A DNA stretch of 64,000 nucleotides from CAWHXG01 sp963833235 (GTDB taxonomy: Bacteria; Pseudomonadota; Alphaproteobacteria; Rhodobacterales; Rhodobacteraceae): assembly GCA_963833235.1 (NCBI GenBank), contig CAWHXG010000005.1, forward strand, positions 1-64,000. The letters run 5' to 3'. Position numbers and translations under genes: made by a program. The notes under the pieces are model-generated. The model saw nothing but the letters and a program-made list of their open reading frames with translations. It was not told the origin of the DNA and did not search any database. Of the stretch, positions 17,186 to 25,330 are shown one piece after another. Within the stretch, counting starts at the first letter, position 1, and every line of letters begins with the position of its first letter.

Positions 17186-18181
17186 ATGAAAGACGCCGCC
17201 GATGGCCCGCAGGCCGCCGCCCTCAGCTATGAGGATGTCGTCGCCGCGCACGACCGCATCCGCCCCTACATCCACCGCACGCCGGTGCTCACCTCGTCCT
17301 ACCTGAACGAGCTGACCGGGGCGGAGCTCTACTTCAAGTGCGAGAACTTCCAGAAGGCCGGCGCCTTCAAGGTCCGCGGCGCCTGCAACGCCGTGTTCGG
17401 GCTGCCCGACGACATGCTCCAGAAGGGCGTCGCCACCCATTCCTCCGGCAACCACGCGCTCAGCCTCAGCTACGCCGCCGGGCGCCGCGGCATCCCCTGC
17501 CACGTGGTGATGCCCCGCACGGCGCCCGCGGCCAAGAAGGACGCGGTGCGCGGCTATGGCGGCATCATCACCGAATGCGAGCCCTCCACCTCCTCGCGCG
17601 AGGCGACGTTCGAGAAGGTGCAGGCCGAGACCGGCGCCGATTTCGTCCACCCCTACAACGATCCGCGCGTGATCGCGGGGCAGGGCACCTGCAGCCGCGA
17701 GTTCCACGAGCAGGGCCAGGAGATGGGCGTCAGCTTCGATGCCATGGTCGCGCCCATCGGCGGCGGCGGCATGATCTCGGGCACCTGCCTGACGCTGACC
17801 CACATCGCGCCGGAGGTGAAGATCTACGCCGCCGAGCCCGAGCAGGCCGACGACGCGATGCGCAGCTTCAAGGCCGGGCACATCATCGCCGACGATGCGC
17901 CCGAGACCATCGCCGACGGCCTGAAGGTGCCGCTGAAGGACAACACCTGGTATTTCGTGCAGCGGAACGTGGCCGACATCCTGACCGCCAGCGAGGACGA
18001 GATCGTCGAGGCGATGAAGCTCACCTGGAAGCGCATGAAGATCGTCATGGAGCCAAGCTGCGCCGTGCCGCTGGCGGTGATCCTGAAGAATCCCGGGGTC
18101 TTCAAGGGCAAGCGGGTCGGTGTTATCGTCACGGGAGGCAACGTGGATCTGGACAAGCTGCCGTGGATGGCGGGAAGCTGA
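17186..18181 (+). CDS. bhcB: Beta-hydroxyaspartate dehydratase
   Basis: A 331-residue fold-II PLP enzyme of the threonine dehydratase/serine racemase family. It converts erythro-beta-hydroxyaspartate to iminosuccinate. The PLP lysine is Lys62 in GAFKVRGA, the phosphate-contacting SSGNHA is near 86-91, and the glycine loop PIGGGGMISG is near 185. The C-terminal VTGGNVDLDKLPW matches the racemase/dehydratase group. The start at 17186 has an AGGAG site. The gene is followed not by bhcC directly but by a 350-bp structured gap, which is odd for an operon whose enzymes act in sequence. Confidence 0.93.
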   Translation: MKDAADGPQAAALSYEDVVAAHDRIRPYIHRTPVLTSSYLNELTGAELYFKCENFQKAGAFKVRGACNAVFGLPDDMLQKGVATHSSGNHALSLSYAAGRRGIPCHVVMPRTAPAAKKDAVRGYGGIITECEPSTSSREATFEKVQAETGADFVHPYNDPRVIAGQGTCSREFHEQGQEMGVSFDAMVAPIGGGGMISGTCLTLTHIAPEVKIYAAEPEQADDAMRSFKAGHIIADDAPETIADGLKVPLKDNTWYFVQRNVADILTASEDEIVEAMKLTWKRMKIVMEPSCAVPLAVILKNPGVFKGKRVGVIVTGGNVDLDKLPWMAGS

Positions 18182-18240
18182 CGCAAGCCGCGCGGCCGCC
18201 CTGGCGCATCGCCGACACGCACGTCCCGGCCTTTGGCGGC

Positions 18241-18291
18241 GGGCAGCGTCCGCACCGCCCCACCCACCCGCCCGCGGTGCGGACGCTGCCC
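18241..18291 (+). promoter_or_regulatory. Perfect 18-bp hairpin between bhcB and bhcC
   Basis: GGGCAGCGTCCGCACCGC (18241-18258) is fully complementary to 18274-18291, with a 15-base C-rich loop. No T-tract follows, so it is not a canonical terminator; it could stabilise the bhcAB message or attenuate transcription. Its right arm is the first member of the repeat array that follows. Confidence 0.7.
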
Positions 18292-18293
18292 TC

Positions 18294-18423
18294 GCACCGA
18301 AGGTGCGGACGCTGACTTCGCACCGAAGGTGCGGACGCTGACTTCGCACCGAAGGTGCGGACGCTGCCCTCGCACCGAAGGTGCGGACGCTGACTTCGCA
18401 CCGGAGGTGCGGACGCTGACTTC
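18294..18423 (+). repeat. Array of five 26-bp hairpin-forming repeats in the bhc operon
   Basis: Units start at 18294, 18320, 18346, 18372 and 18398, with a broken sixth from 18424. Each holds GCACCGAAGGTGC, a five-base stem with a GAA loop, then GGACGCTGACTTC. The GGTGCGGACGCTG part repeats the right arm of the 18-bp hairpin, so the left arm at 18241 can pair with any copy. The gap 18182-18531 contains no gene. Confidence 0.92.
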
Positions 18424-18531
18424 GCACCGGCGCGGCGCTGTAGCCCGGAAACATTGGCCGGCCCGCGGCGTTGACTTGACTGAACGGACAAACGCGGCCC
18501 CCACCTCCGCAATCCTTCAAGGAGAGACCCC

Positions 18532-19695
18532 ATGAACGCCCCCACCAAATTCGACGATCTCGAAGTCGGCTACGACGTGCCCGCCACCGTCGGCATGGAC
18601 GAGGCCGACATCGCCACGCCCTGCCTCGTGCTCGACCTCGACGCGCTGGAGCGCAACATCAAGAAGATGGGCGAGTTCGCCAAATCCCACGGCATGCGTC
18701 ACCGGGTCCATGGCAAGATGCACAAGTCCGTCGACGTGGCGCTTCTGCAGGAGAAGCTCGGCGGCTCCGTCGGCGTCTGCTGCCAGAAGGTGTCCGAGGC
18801 CGAGGTCTTCGCCCGCGGCGGCATCAAGGACGTGCTGGTCAGCAACCAGGTGACCCAGCCGCGCAAGATCGACCGCCTCGCCCAGATGCCCAAGCTCGGC
18901 GCCCGCACCATCTGCTGCGTCGACGACATGGACAACATCCCCAATCTCAGCGCCGCGGCGGTGAAGCACGGCACCCAGATCGAATGCCTGGTCGAGATCG
19001 ATTGCGGCGCCGGGCGCTGCGGCGTCACCACCACGCCTGCCGTGGTCGAGCTGGCCAAGGCAATCGACGCCGCCGAGGGGCTGAAGTTCGCCGGCCTGCA
19101 GGCCTATCAGGGCGCCATGCAGCACCTCGACAGCTACGACGAGCGCAAGGCCAAGACCCAGATCGCCATCGACATGGTCAAGGATGCCGTCTCGGCCCTG
19201 AAGGACGAGGGGCTGGACTGCGACATCGTCGGCGGCGGCGGCACCGGCAGCTACTACTTCGAAAGCAACTCGGGCGTCTTCAACGAGCTCCAATGCGGCT
19301 CCTACGCCTTCATGGACGCCGATTACGGCCGCATCCTCGACGAGAACGGCAACCGCATCGACAAGGGCGAATGGGAGAACGCGCTGTTCCTGCTGACCTC
19401 GGTGATGAGCCACGCCAAGGCCGACAAGGCGATCTGCGACGCGGGCCTCAAGGCGCAGTCGGTCGACAGCGGCCTGCCGGTGATCTACGGGCGCGACGAC
19501 GTGAAATACGTCAAGTGCTCCGACGAGCACGGCGTGATCGCCGACCCCGACGGCGTGCTGAAGGTGAACGACAAGCTGAAGCTGGTGCCGGGCCATTGCG
19601 ACCCAACCTGCAACGTCCACGACTGGTATGTCGGCGTGCGCGGCGGCAAGGTCGAGGTCGTCTGGCCGGTCAGCGCCCGCGGCAAGGCCTACTGA
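18532..19695 (+). CDS. bhcC: Erythro-beta-hydroxyaspartate aldolase
   Basis: A 387-residue fold-III PLP enzyme of the D-threonine aldolase type. In the cycle it joins glycine and glyoxylate to form beta-hydroxyaspartate. The motif RVHGKMHK (58-65) corresponds to the family's PLP-lysine block, probably Lys62, and PGHCDPTC near 353-360 offers the metal ligands (His355, Asp357). GGGGTGSYYFE near residue 240 is the phosphate-binding region. It has its own AAGGAGAG site before the ATG at 18532. It lies 350 bp from bhcB, so an internal promoter or processed transcript is possible. Confidence 0.93.
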   Translation: MNAPTKFDDLEVGYDVPATVGMDEADIATPCLVLDLDALERNIKKMGEFAKSHGMRHRVHGKMHKSVDVALLQEKLGGSVGVCCQKVSEAEVFARGGIKDVLVSNQVTQPRKIDRLAQMPKLGARTICCVDDMDNIPNLSAAAVKHGTQIECLVEIDCGAGRCGVTTTPAVVELAKAIDAAEGLKFAGLQAYQGAMQHLDSYDERKAKTQIAIDMVKDAVSALKDEGLDCDIVGGGGTGSYYFESNSGVFNELQCGSYAFMDADYGRILDENGNRIDKGEWENALFLLTSVMSHAKADKAICDAGLKAQSVDSGLPVIYGRDDVKYVKCSDEHGVIADPDGVLKVNDKLKLVPGHCDPTCNVHDWYVGVRGGKVEVVWPVSARGKAY

Positions 19696-19712
19696 GCGGG
19701 TCGGGCGCGGCG

Positions 19713-19785
19713 GAGCGAGACCCGGCCCTACGGAGTGCAGTTGCGGCGGACAGACCCGTCGCGCTTCCGTAGGGCCGGGTTCGCT
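19713..19785 (+). terminator. Long imperfect inverted repeat between bhcC and bhcD
   Basis: Bases 19713-19734 (GAGCGAGACCCGGCCCTACGGA reading shortened here to its core CCCGGCCCTACGGA) pair with 19766-19785, with one unpaired base and a 31-base loop. A C-rich tract, not a T-tract, follows, so termination is uncertain and attenuation or RNA processing is possible. Downstream, near 19859-19888, GCCGACCGAA repeats two to three times. Confidence 0.45.
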
Positions 19786-19916
19786 CCCTCCTCCCCCCGC
19801 TCCGGGCCGGCCGGCATGACCGAAGGGTGAACCGCCCGCCCGGAGGGGTCCGACACAAAGCCGACCGAAAGCCGACCGAACGCCGACCCTTGAAATCCGC
19901 CGATCCGGAGACATCC

Positions 19917-20915
19917 ATGCCGACTTCGCCAGACACCGACGCCCACCGGATCCTCGTCGTCACCGAGGAGATGTGCCAAACCATCGTCGACGAAGATGGA
20001 GCGTTTTCAGCGGTTTCCGATGTCTTCGCCGCCATGGCGCGGGGCGAAGCCAGTAATTTTCCCGTCGTCCGCGAAGCTCTGGAGCATGCCGGCGCCGTCT
20101 ACGGATTCAAAGGCGGCTTCGACAAGGCCGGCCTGGTTCTTGGTTTGAAAGCAGGGGGTTACTGGCCGGGCAACGCAGATCGGGGCCTGACGAACCACCA
20201 GTCCACCGTCTGCCTCTTCGATCCCGACACCGGCCGCCTCACCGCCCTCGTCGGCGGCAACTACCTCACCGCCCTGCGCACCGCCGCGTCCTCCTCCGTC
20301 TCCATCGCGCATCTTTCGCGTAAGGAATCCAAGGTGTTGGGCATGGTCGGCGCCGGGCACCAGGCGGGCTTCCAGCTCCGCGCCGCCGCCCGCCAGCGCG
20401 ATTTCGAGCGCGTCGTGGCGTGGAACCCGCATCCCGAGATGCTTCCGAAGCTCAGCGCCGTCGCCGAAGAGCTGGGCCTGCCTTTCGAGGCGGTGGAGCA
20501 GGAGAGCCTCGGCGCACAAGCCGATGTAATCATTACGATCACCTCCGCCTTCGAGCCTCTGCTGATGCGCGACTGGATCAAGCCCGGCACCCATGTCGCC
20601 TGCATGGGCACCGACACCAAGGGCAAGCAAGAGGTCGACCCCGCCCTCATGGCCGACGCCACCGTCTTCACCGACGAGATCGCGCAATCCATCAGCATCG
20701 GCGAGACCCAGCACGCTATCACCGCAGGATCGTTGAAGGAATCCGATATCACCCCGATCGGTGCGGTGATCAACGGTGACCATCCGGGGCGGTCGTCCGA
20801 AGAAGAGATCACCCTCTTCGACGGCACCGGCGTCGGCCTGCAGGACCTCGCCGTCGCCGCCCTCGCCGCCCGCAAGGCGCAGGAGGCCGGAAAGGCCACC
20901 AAGGTGAGCCTCTAG
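19917..20915 (+). CDS. bhcD: Iminosuccinate reductase
   Basis: A 332-residue member of the ornithine cyclodeaminase/mu-crystallin family. It reduces iminosuccinate to L-aspartate with NAD(P)H and so regenerates the amino donor for BhcA. Seen: FPVVREALEHAGAVYGFKGGFD, the substrate region GLKAGGYWPGN, the nucleotide loop LGMVGAGHQAG (141-151), AWNPHPEML and ACMGTDTKGKQE. The start at 19917 has GGAG upstream; the frame extends back to 19827 across short repeats, but no homology begins before residue 10. It closes the operon; AT-rich DNA follows the stop. Confidence 0.92.
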   Translation: MPTSPDTDAHRILVVTEEMCQTIVDEDGAFSAVSDVFAAMARGEASNFPVVREALEHAGAVYGFKGGFDKAGLVLGLKAGGYWPGNADRGLTNHQSTVCLFDPDTGRLTALVGGNYLTALRTAASSSVSIAHLSRKESKVLGMVGAGHQAGFQLRAAARQRDFERVVAWNPHPEMLPKLSAVAEELGLPFEAVEQESLGAQADVIITITSAFEPLLMRDWIKPGTHVACMGTDTKGKQEVDPALMADATVFTDEIAQSISIGETQHAITAGSLKESDITPIGAVINGDHPGRSSEEEITLFDGTGVGLQDLAVAALAARKAQEAGKATKVSL

Positions 20916-21044
20916 TCGTAAATAACTGATATATCTGTATTTGAGTTTGCGAAGGCAAGCCAGCGCGGGAGGGCGAGCTGTGGTTCCAGAAGCAGCCTCT
21001 GAGCCCTGCCTACCTCAACCTCGCGCTGCAAGCCATTGTTAAGG
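20916..21044. other. Short spacer with AT-rich start and a possible coding remnant
   Basis: The first 40 bases are unusually AT-rich for this window. From 20975 one frame reads ELWFQKQPLSPAYLNLALQ, a plausible protein fragment with neither a start nor a matching stop. It may be a remnant of a transferred gene; I could not assign it. Confidence 0.3.
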
Positions 21045-21980
21045 CTATAGAAGTTCGTCGCGCCGGGGCGGATCGGCCCCCGGCCGCGAGACAGTCACCG
21101 CCGCCGCCCGCGCGGCAAGATCCAGCGCCCCGTCGAGCGCCGCATCCGGCAGATCGCTCAGCGCCCTCTTCGTCAGCGCACCCGCATCCCGCAATCCCGC
21201 CAGGATCCCCGCGTTGAAGGTGTCCCCCGCGCCGACCGTGTCCGCCACGCTCACCCGCCGCGCCTCCACCTGCCGCACGCCGCGCGCGGTGATCCCGAGC
21301 GCGCCGTGCCCTCCCCGGGTCACGCACACCAGCCGCGGACCGCGGTCGAGCAGCGCCTTGCCCAGATTCTCTGCCGATCCCTCGCCCATCAGCCAATGCA
21401 GGTCGTCGTCGGACACCTTCACCACGTCGCTGGCACCGATCATGCGGTCGATCCGCGCGCGATAGGCGGCTTCGTCGCGGATGAGGGCCGGGCGGATGTT
21501 GGGGTCTATCATGATCAGGCGTGCCGACGCCTCCCGATGGAGAAGCGCTTCGTAGGCCGCCCCGCAGGGCTCCGAGACCAGGCTGATCCCGCCGAAGAAC
21601 ATCGCCGCGACCCCATCCGGCACCGCCGGCATGTCGCCCGGCTCCAGCATCCGCCCCGCGGTGCCTTCGTCGTAGAAGACATAGGTTGCCTGCCCGTCGA
21701 TCAACGTCACGAAGGCAAGGGTGGTCGGCCGGTCGGATCGCAACAGCAGGCCCGTCTCCACGCCGCTCGCGGCCAGCGACGCCTCGAGGCGTACTCCGAA
21801 GAGGTCCCGCGAGACGCCGCTGACCAGCCCCACGGGCGCGCCCAGCCGGCCGAGCGCTATGGCGGTGTTGAAGACGGCGCCGCCGACATGGGGCACGAAG
21901 CCCTCGATGCCGCTGGCATCCTTGCGGGGCAGCATGTCGATCAGGGCTTCGCCGCAGCAAAGAATGTCCGGTGATGTCAT
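21045..21980 (-). CDS. PfkB family carbohydrate kinase, fructokinase-like
   Basis: A 311-residue sugar kinase. PfkB signature 1 region: GGAVFNTAIALGRLG (33-47). Signature 2: DTVGAGDTFNAGIL near 245-258, with the catalytic Asp and the anion hole. FYDEGTAGR in the lid matches fructokinases and other ketohexokinases rather than ribokinase or adenosine kinase. It would phosphorylate a free sugar, most likely fructose, in the cytoplasm. It converges on bhcD and has no sugar transporter next to it. The substrate call is moderate. Confidence 0.82.
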   Translation of the reverse strand: MTSPDILCCGEALIDMLPRKDASGIEGFVPHVGGAVFNTAIALGRLGAPVGLVSGVSRDLFGVRLEASLAASGVETGLLLRSDRPTTLAFVTLIDGQATYVFYDEGTAGRMLEPGDMPAVPDGVAAMFFGGISLVSEPCGAAYEALLHREASARLIMIDPNIRPALIRDEAAYRARIDRMIGASDVVKVSDDDLHWLMGEGSAENLGKALLDRGPRLVCVTRGGHGALGITARGVRQVEARRVSVADTVGAGDTFNAGILAGLRDAGALTKRALSDLPDAALDGALDLAARAAAVTVSRPGADPPRRDELL

Positions 21981-22029
21981 GCGGGCATTCTGGGCGGTGG
22001 CCGGTCCGGGTGCAACCGGATGCCGGGCC

Positions 22030-23181
22030 TCACAGCACCCCCTGGTTCAGCGCGTAGCCGTATCCCAGCACCGCCGCCGCGATCAGCGCCGCGATGACCG
22101 CCAGCGTGATCTTCCAGGTGGACCACGGGCGTTCGCCCTGCACCCGCCCCGTCTGGCCGTTGACGAGGAACCGGTAACTGCGGCCGCCATAGCGGTAGGC
22201 GGCCACCCAGACCGGCAGCAGCACGTGCTTGAACGTGACATCGGACACCTGCGTCTCGATGCCGTGCACGCGCTGCCTGTCGCCGCCGATGTCGAAGCGC
22301 ACGTCGCGCTCGATGGCGCGGTCCATGTAGGCGCGGGCCTCGTGGAAGGCGGCGTCGAGCTCCACCGTATAGGCCTCGGCCCGCAGCCCCGCGATGTATT
22401 CGGGGCTGTAGGGCTGCATCAGCGACAGGTCCCACGGCGGCAGGCCGTCGGCGAAGCCCTTCGGCAGCGATTGCGAGGCGAGGATCAGCACGTCGTCGAA
22501 GAACCGCGCGACCCGCCCCGACTTCGGCCGCCAGCGGACCTTCGGCACCTGCTGGGTCATGCGCTTGCCGTCGCGCACCACCGTCCGGGTGACGTAGTAG
22601 ACGGTGCCGCGCTCGCCGCGATAGGCGCTGCGGGTCTGCGCGTCGAACGTCCAGTAGGGGATGTAGATGCCAGACATGCGGCGGCCGCGACGGGCATAGC
22701 GCTTCAGCCCGTTGGGCGCGAACCAGAGGCGGCCGAACCAGTCGGTCATCGCGGCATGGGCCGCCGCCTCGTCGAGCGCGAAAGGCAGCAGGCCGCGCGG
22801 CTTGATGTGGCGGTCCGTGCCCGTGTCGGCCACCACAGGCGTGGCGCAGAAGGGACATTCGGCGGCGTGGATCGCCGGTTCGAACTCCACCTGCGCCCCG
22901 CAGTTGGTGCAGGACAGCACCCGCGTTGTCTCGTGCTCCGCCAGCGGCAGCTGGTCGGCGAGGGCGGCGCGGAAGTCCAGCTCCGCGATCTCGCGGCCCT
23001 TGTCCCAAGGGCCGGTCGACTTGCCCTGAAGGGGTGCCGTGTTGCCGCAATGGTCGCAGACCAGCGATCCGCGGGCCGGGTCGAACCGGAAGTCCGAGCC
23101 GCAGGCGGGGCAGGGGAACCGGTGCGGCTCGGCCTCCGAGGCAGGGCTGGGCGGGGCCGTGGGCGGGGCCGGCGGCGTCAT
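22030..23181 (-). CDS. Double zinc-ribbon protein with C-terminal membrane anchor
   Basis: A 383-residue protein with a Pro/Ala-rich N-terminus, a first zinc ribbon (Cys24, 27, 42, 45), a second (Cys91, 94, 109, 112), a long beta-rich middle domain and a C-terminal transmembrane helix (about 356-380). The layout resembles TFIIB-type zinc-ribbon membrane proteins such as Bacillus YdjG, which anchors an SPFH partner under membrane stress (analogy, not homology proven). It is the last gene of a five-gene cassette after the SPFH gene, 34 bases away. The function is inferred from context only. Confidence 0.7.
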   Translation of the reverse strand: MTPPAPPTAPPSPASEAEPHRFPCPACGSDFRFDPARGSLVCDHCGNTAPLQGKSTGPWDKGREIAELDFRAALADQLPLAEHETTRVLSCTNCGAQVEFEPAIHAAECPFCATPVVADTGTDRHIKPRGLLPFALDEAAAHAAMTDWFGRLWFAPNGLKRYARRGRRMSGIYIPYWTFDAQTRSAYRGERGTVYYVTRTVVRDGKRMTQQVPKVRWRPKSGRVARFFDDVLILASQSLPKGFADGLPPWDLSLMQPYSPEYIAGLRAEAYTVELDAAFHEARAYMDRAIERDVRFDIGGDRQRVHGIETQVSDVTFKHVLLPVWVAAYRYGGRSYRFLVNGQTGRVQGERPWSTWKITLAVIAALIAAAVLGYGYALNQGVL

Positions 23182-23215
23182 CCCGCGGCGCGGCTTTGGC
23201 GCGCGTGCATGCCGT

Positions 23216-24325
23216 TCAGGCGCCGGGCGGCGGCGGCGGCATCACGGTGAAAAGCTGCGCCAGCTCCTGCACCTCGTCAGCGGTCTTCCAGCCGTCCTGC
23301 CCGGCGGTCCAGACATGCGCCTCGCGGGTGAGCGTGCCCTCCTGCACCATCCGGCCCATCGCGGCCCTGGAATAGGGGCCGCGGGTCTGACCGTTTTCGG
23401 CGATGTGCCAGACATGCTCCACCGGGGGCGGCGGCGGCGCGGGCGGCTGGGGGGCCGCAGGACGGGCGCCCCAGGGGCCCATCTGCGCCATCTGCGCGGC
23501 CATCCCCATCCCCATGCCGGCGCCCAGGCCAGCTCCCATGCTTCCTCCCGGGGCGGAGGCCGCAGCGCTCATGGCCTCGGCGGCGGAATACTGGGTGAAC
23601 CGCCCCAGATCGCCGGCCAGCCCCATCGAGGTGCGCTTGTCGAGCGCCGCCTCCACGGCGGGCGGCATCGAGATGTTCTCGATGTAGAGCTCCGGCATCG
23701 TCAGGCCGTAGCCGTCGATGGTGCTTGATATCTCGGCCGCCACCAGCTTGCCCAGATCGGCGGTGTTGGCGGCCATGTCGAGCACCGGGATGCCCGAAGA
23801 AGCGACCACCCGGCTGAACTCCTGCACGATGATGTTGCGCACCTGGAAGCTGATCTCGTCCATGGTAAATTCGCCGTCCGTCCCGACGATCTCGACCATG
23901 AAGCGCGCCGGGTCCTTCACCCGGATCGAATAGGTGCCGAAGGCGCGGATGCGGGTGGGGCCGAATTCGGGGTCGCGCAGGATGATCGGGTTGCGCGTGC
24001 CCCACTTGAGGTCGTTGAACCGGGTCGTGGAGACGAAATAGACCTCGGACTTGAAGGGCGACCGAAAGCCGTGATCCCAGTGCTGCAGCGTCGTCATCAC
24101 CGGCATGTTGTTGGTCTCGAGCATGTAGAGCCCGGGCGTGAACACGTCGGCGATCTGCCCTTCGTGGATGAAGACGGCCGCCTGGCCCTCGCGCACGGTC
24201 AGCTTCGCGCCGTACTTGATGGCGTGGCCCTGGCGCTCGAACCGCCAGACCATCGTGTCGCGGGTGTCGTCCGTCCAGGCGATGACGTCGATGAACTCGC
24301 CGGACAGGAAATCGAAAATGGCCAT
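23216..24325 (-). CDS. SPFH-domain protein with C-terminal GYF_2 domain
   Basis: A 369-residue protein. The N-terminal SPFH/virion-core-like domain (about 1-235) begins MAIFDFLSGEFIDVIAW and includes REGQAAVFIHEGQIAD and the LDMAAN..LG segment. A Gly/Met-rich linker follows (about 250-280, MGAGLGAGMGMGM), then a Pro-rich stretch and a GYF_2 domain (about 305-355, VWHIAENGQTRGPYS, VWTAGQDGWK). SPFH proteins oligomerise on membranes, and GYF_2 domains bind proline-rich peptides; the zinc-ribbon partner has a Pro-rich N-terminus that could be the ligand (inference). It follows the DUF2927 gene by five bases. Confidence 0.8.
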   Translation of the reverse strand: MAIFDFLSGEFIDVIAWTDDTRDTMVWRFERQGHAIKYGAKLTVREGQAAVFIHEGQIADVFTPGLYMLETNNMPVMTTLQHWDHGFRSPFKSEVYFVSTTRFNDLKWGTRNPIILRDPEFGPTRIRAFGTYSIRVKDPARFMVEIVGTDGEFTMDEISFQVRNIIVQEFSRVVASSGIPVLDMAANTADLGKLVAAEISSTIDGYGLTMPELYIENISMPPAVEAALDKRTSMGLAGDLGRFTQYSAAEAMSAAASAPGGSMGAGLGAGMGMGMAAQMAQMGPWGARPAAPQPPAPPPPPVEHVWHIAENGQTRGPYSRAAMGRMVQEGTLTREAHVWTAGQDGWKTADEVQELAQLFTVMPPPPPGA

Positions 24326-24330
24326 GGGTC

Positions 24331-25326
24331 TCAGCTCTCTTCGGGGGCGGCGGCCGTCTCGACCGGGCCGGGGGCGATCTCGCGGGCCACCTCGCGGACG
24401 AGCGGTGCGGCCTCGTCAAGCGTCATACCCGGTGTCAGGCGCGGGTCATAGAGGATGCGCAGCATCAACTCGTCCTGCCGGGTAAGATAGGCGAATTCCT
24501 TGTCGTCGTTGAAGATCGAGGGGCGCACCTCGGGGCTGTCGTTGGCAAGGCCCAGCCCCTGGGTGATTTCCTCGTGGAAACAGGCCTCGCGCAGCACCGG
24601 CGGGTGTTCCGCGCGGACGACGGCGATGGCCTGCCGATAGACGGCCGGGGCCGCATCGGCGGAGAACGCGATGACGAGGCAGAACGTGCCCTCGGGCATG
24701 TCGGTGATCGTGCGGCGGACCGTCGCGTCGAGGCCCGGCACGAGCGCCAGAAGCGCCGGCGAGAGGCCGCGCCGCTCGTCCTCGTCGACCACGAAGACGG
24801 TGAAGTTGCCGCCGGAGCCGATCAGGCCGATGTCGTGGCGGGCGGCGGCAGCCAGCCGGCCGGCCAGGGCCGCCACGCGCCCCCGGTCGGCCTCGCGCTG
24901 TGCATCGGCCACCGATCCGCCGAAGACCAGCGTGAGGCGCACCGGCCCCTCCCAGCGGCGCAGGCGGCTGGCGGTTTCCTGCGGCACGAACTGCCCGGTG
25001 AGCGGCTGGAACTCGTCGAACATCGCGATGCGCAGGAAATTGCGCGCCAAGGTATCGGCGTCGAAGGGCGTGTCGGCGCCGCCGCCATCGGTACGCAAGA
25101 GGCCGAGCGAGCGCAGCCGGTCCTCCGTCTGGGCATAGCGCTCCGCCAGGCGGCGGCTTTCGGCGGAGGCGACCCTGTCGGTCTGGGCGGGAGCATTGAC
25201 GACCCGCGCGGGGCGTTCCGAGGGCGCTGGCGGAACCGGGCCGATCGGCACCGCGCAGGCCGAGAGCCCGCCAAACGCGACTGCAAGCGCGCAACGCCGC
25301 AGAAGGAAGCGCCGCCCACCGGCCAT
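24331..25326 (-). CDS. DUF2927 lipoprotein
   Basis: A 331-residue protein with a lipoprotein signal (RRCALAVAFGGLSAC, lipobox Cys near 24), so it should sit in the periplasm attached to a membrane. A Pro/Ala stretch and the DUF2927 domain follow. The conserved end reads CFHEEITQGLGLANDS and SIFNDDKEFAYLT. The HEE(I/L)xQ pattern looks like a degenerate metallopeptidase motif (inference). The start at 25326 lies four bases after the TelA stop. It belongs to the TelA/XpaC/SPFH/zinc-ribbon cassette; it gives that cassette an arm outside the cytoplasmic membrane. Confidence 0.8.
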   Translation of the reverse strand: MAGGRRFLLRRCALAVAFGGLSACAVPIGPVPPAPSERPARVVNAPAQTDRVASAESRRLAERYAQTEDRLRSLGLLRTDGGGADTPFDADTLARNFLRIAMFDEFQPLTGQFVPQETASRLRRWEGPVRLTLVFGGSVADAQREADRGRVAALAGRLAAAARHDIGLIGSGGNFTVFVVDEDERRGLSPALLALVPGLDATVRRTITDMPEGTFCLVIAFSADAAPAVYRQAIAVVRAEHPPVLREACFHEEITQGLGLANDSPEVRPSIFNDDKEFAYLTRQDELMLRILYDPRLTPGMTLDEAAPLVREVAREIAPGPVETAAAPEES

Positions 25327-25330
25327 GACG

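Noticed and set aside
18294..18423. CRISPR array
   Set aside because: The 26-bp units are contiguous with no unique spacers, and no cas gene is present. The same applies to the arrays at 14251 and 1991.
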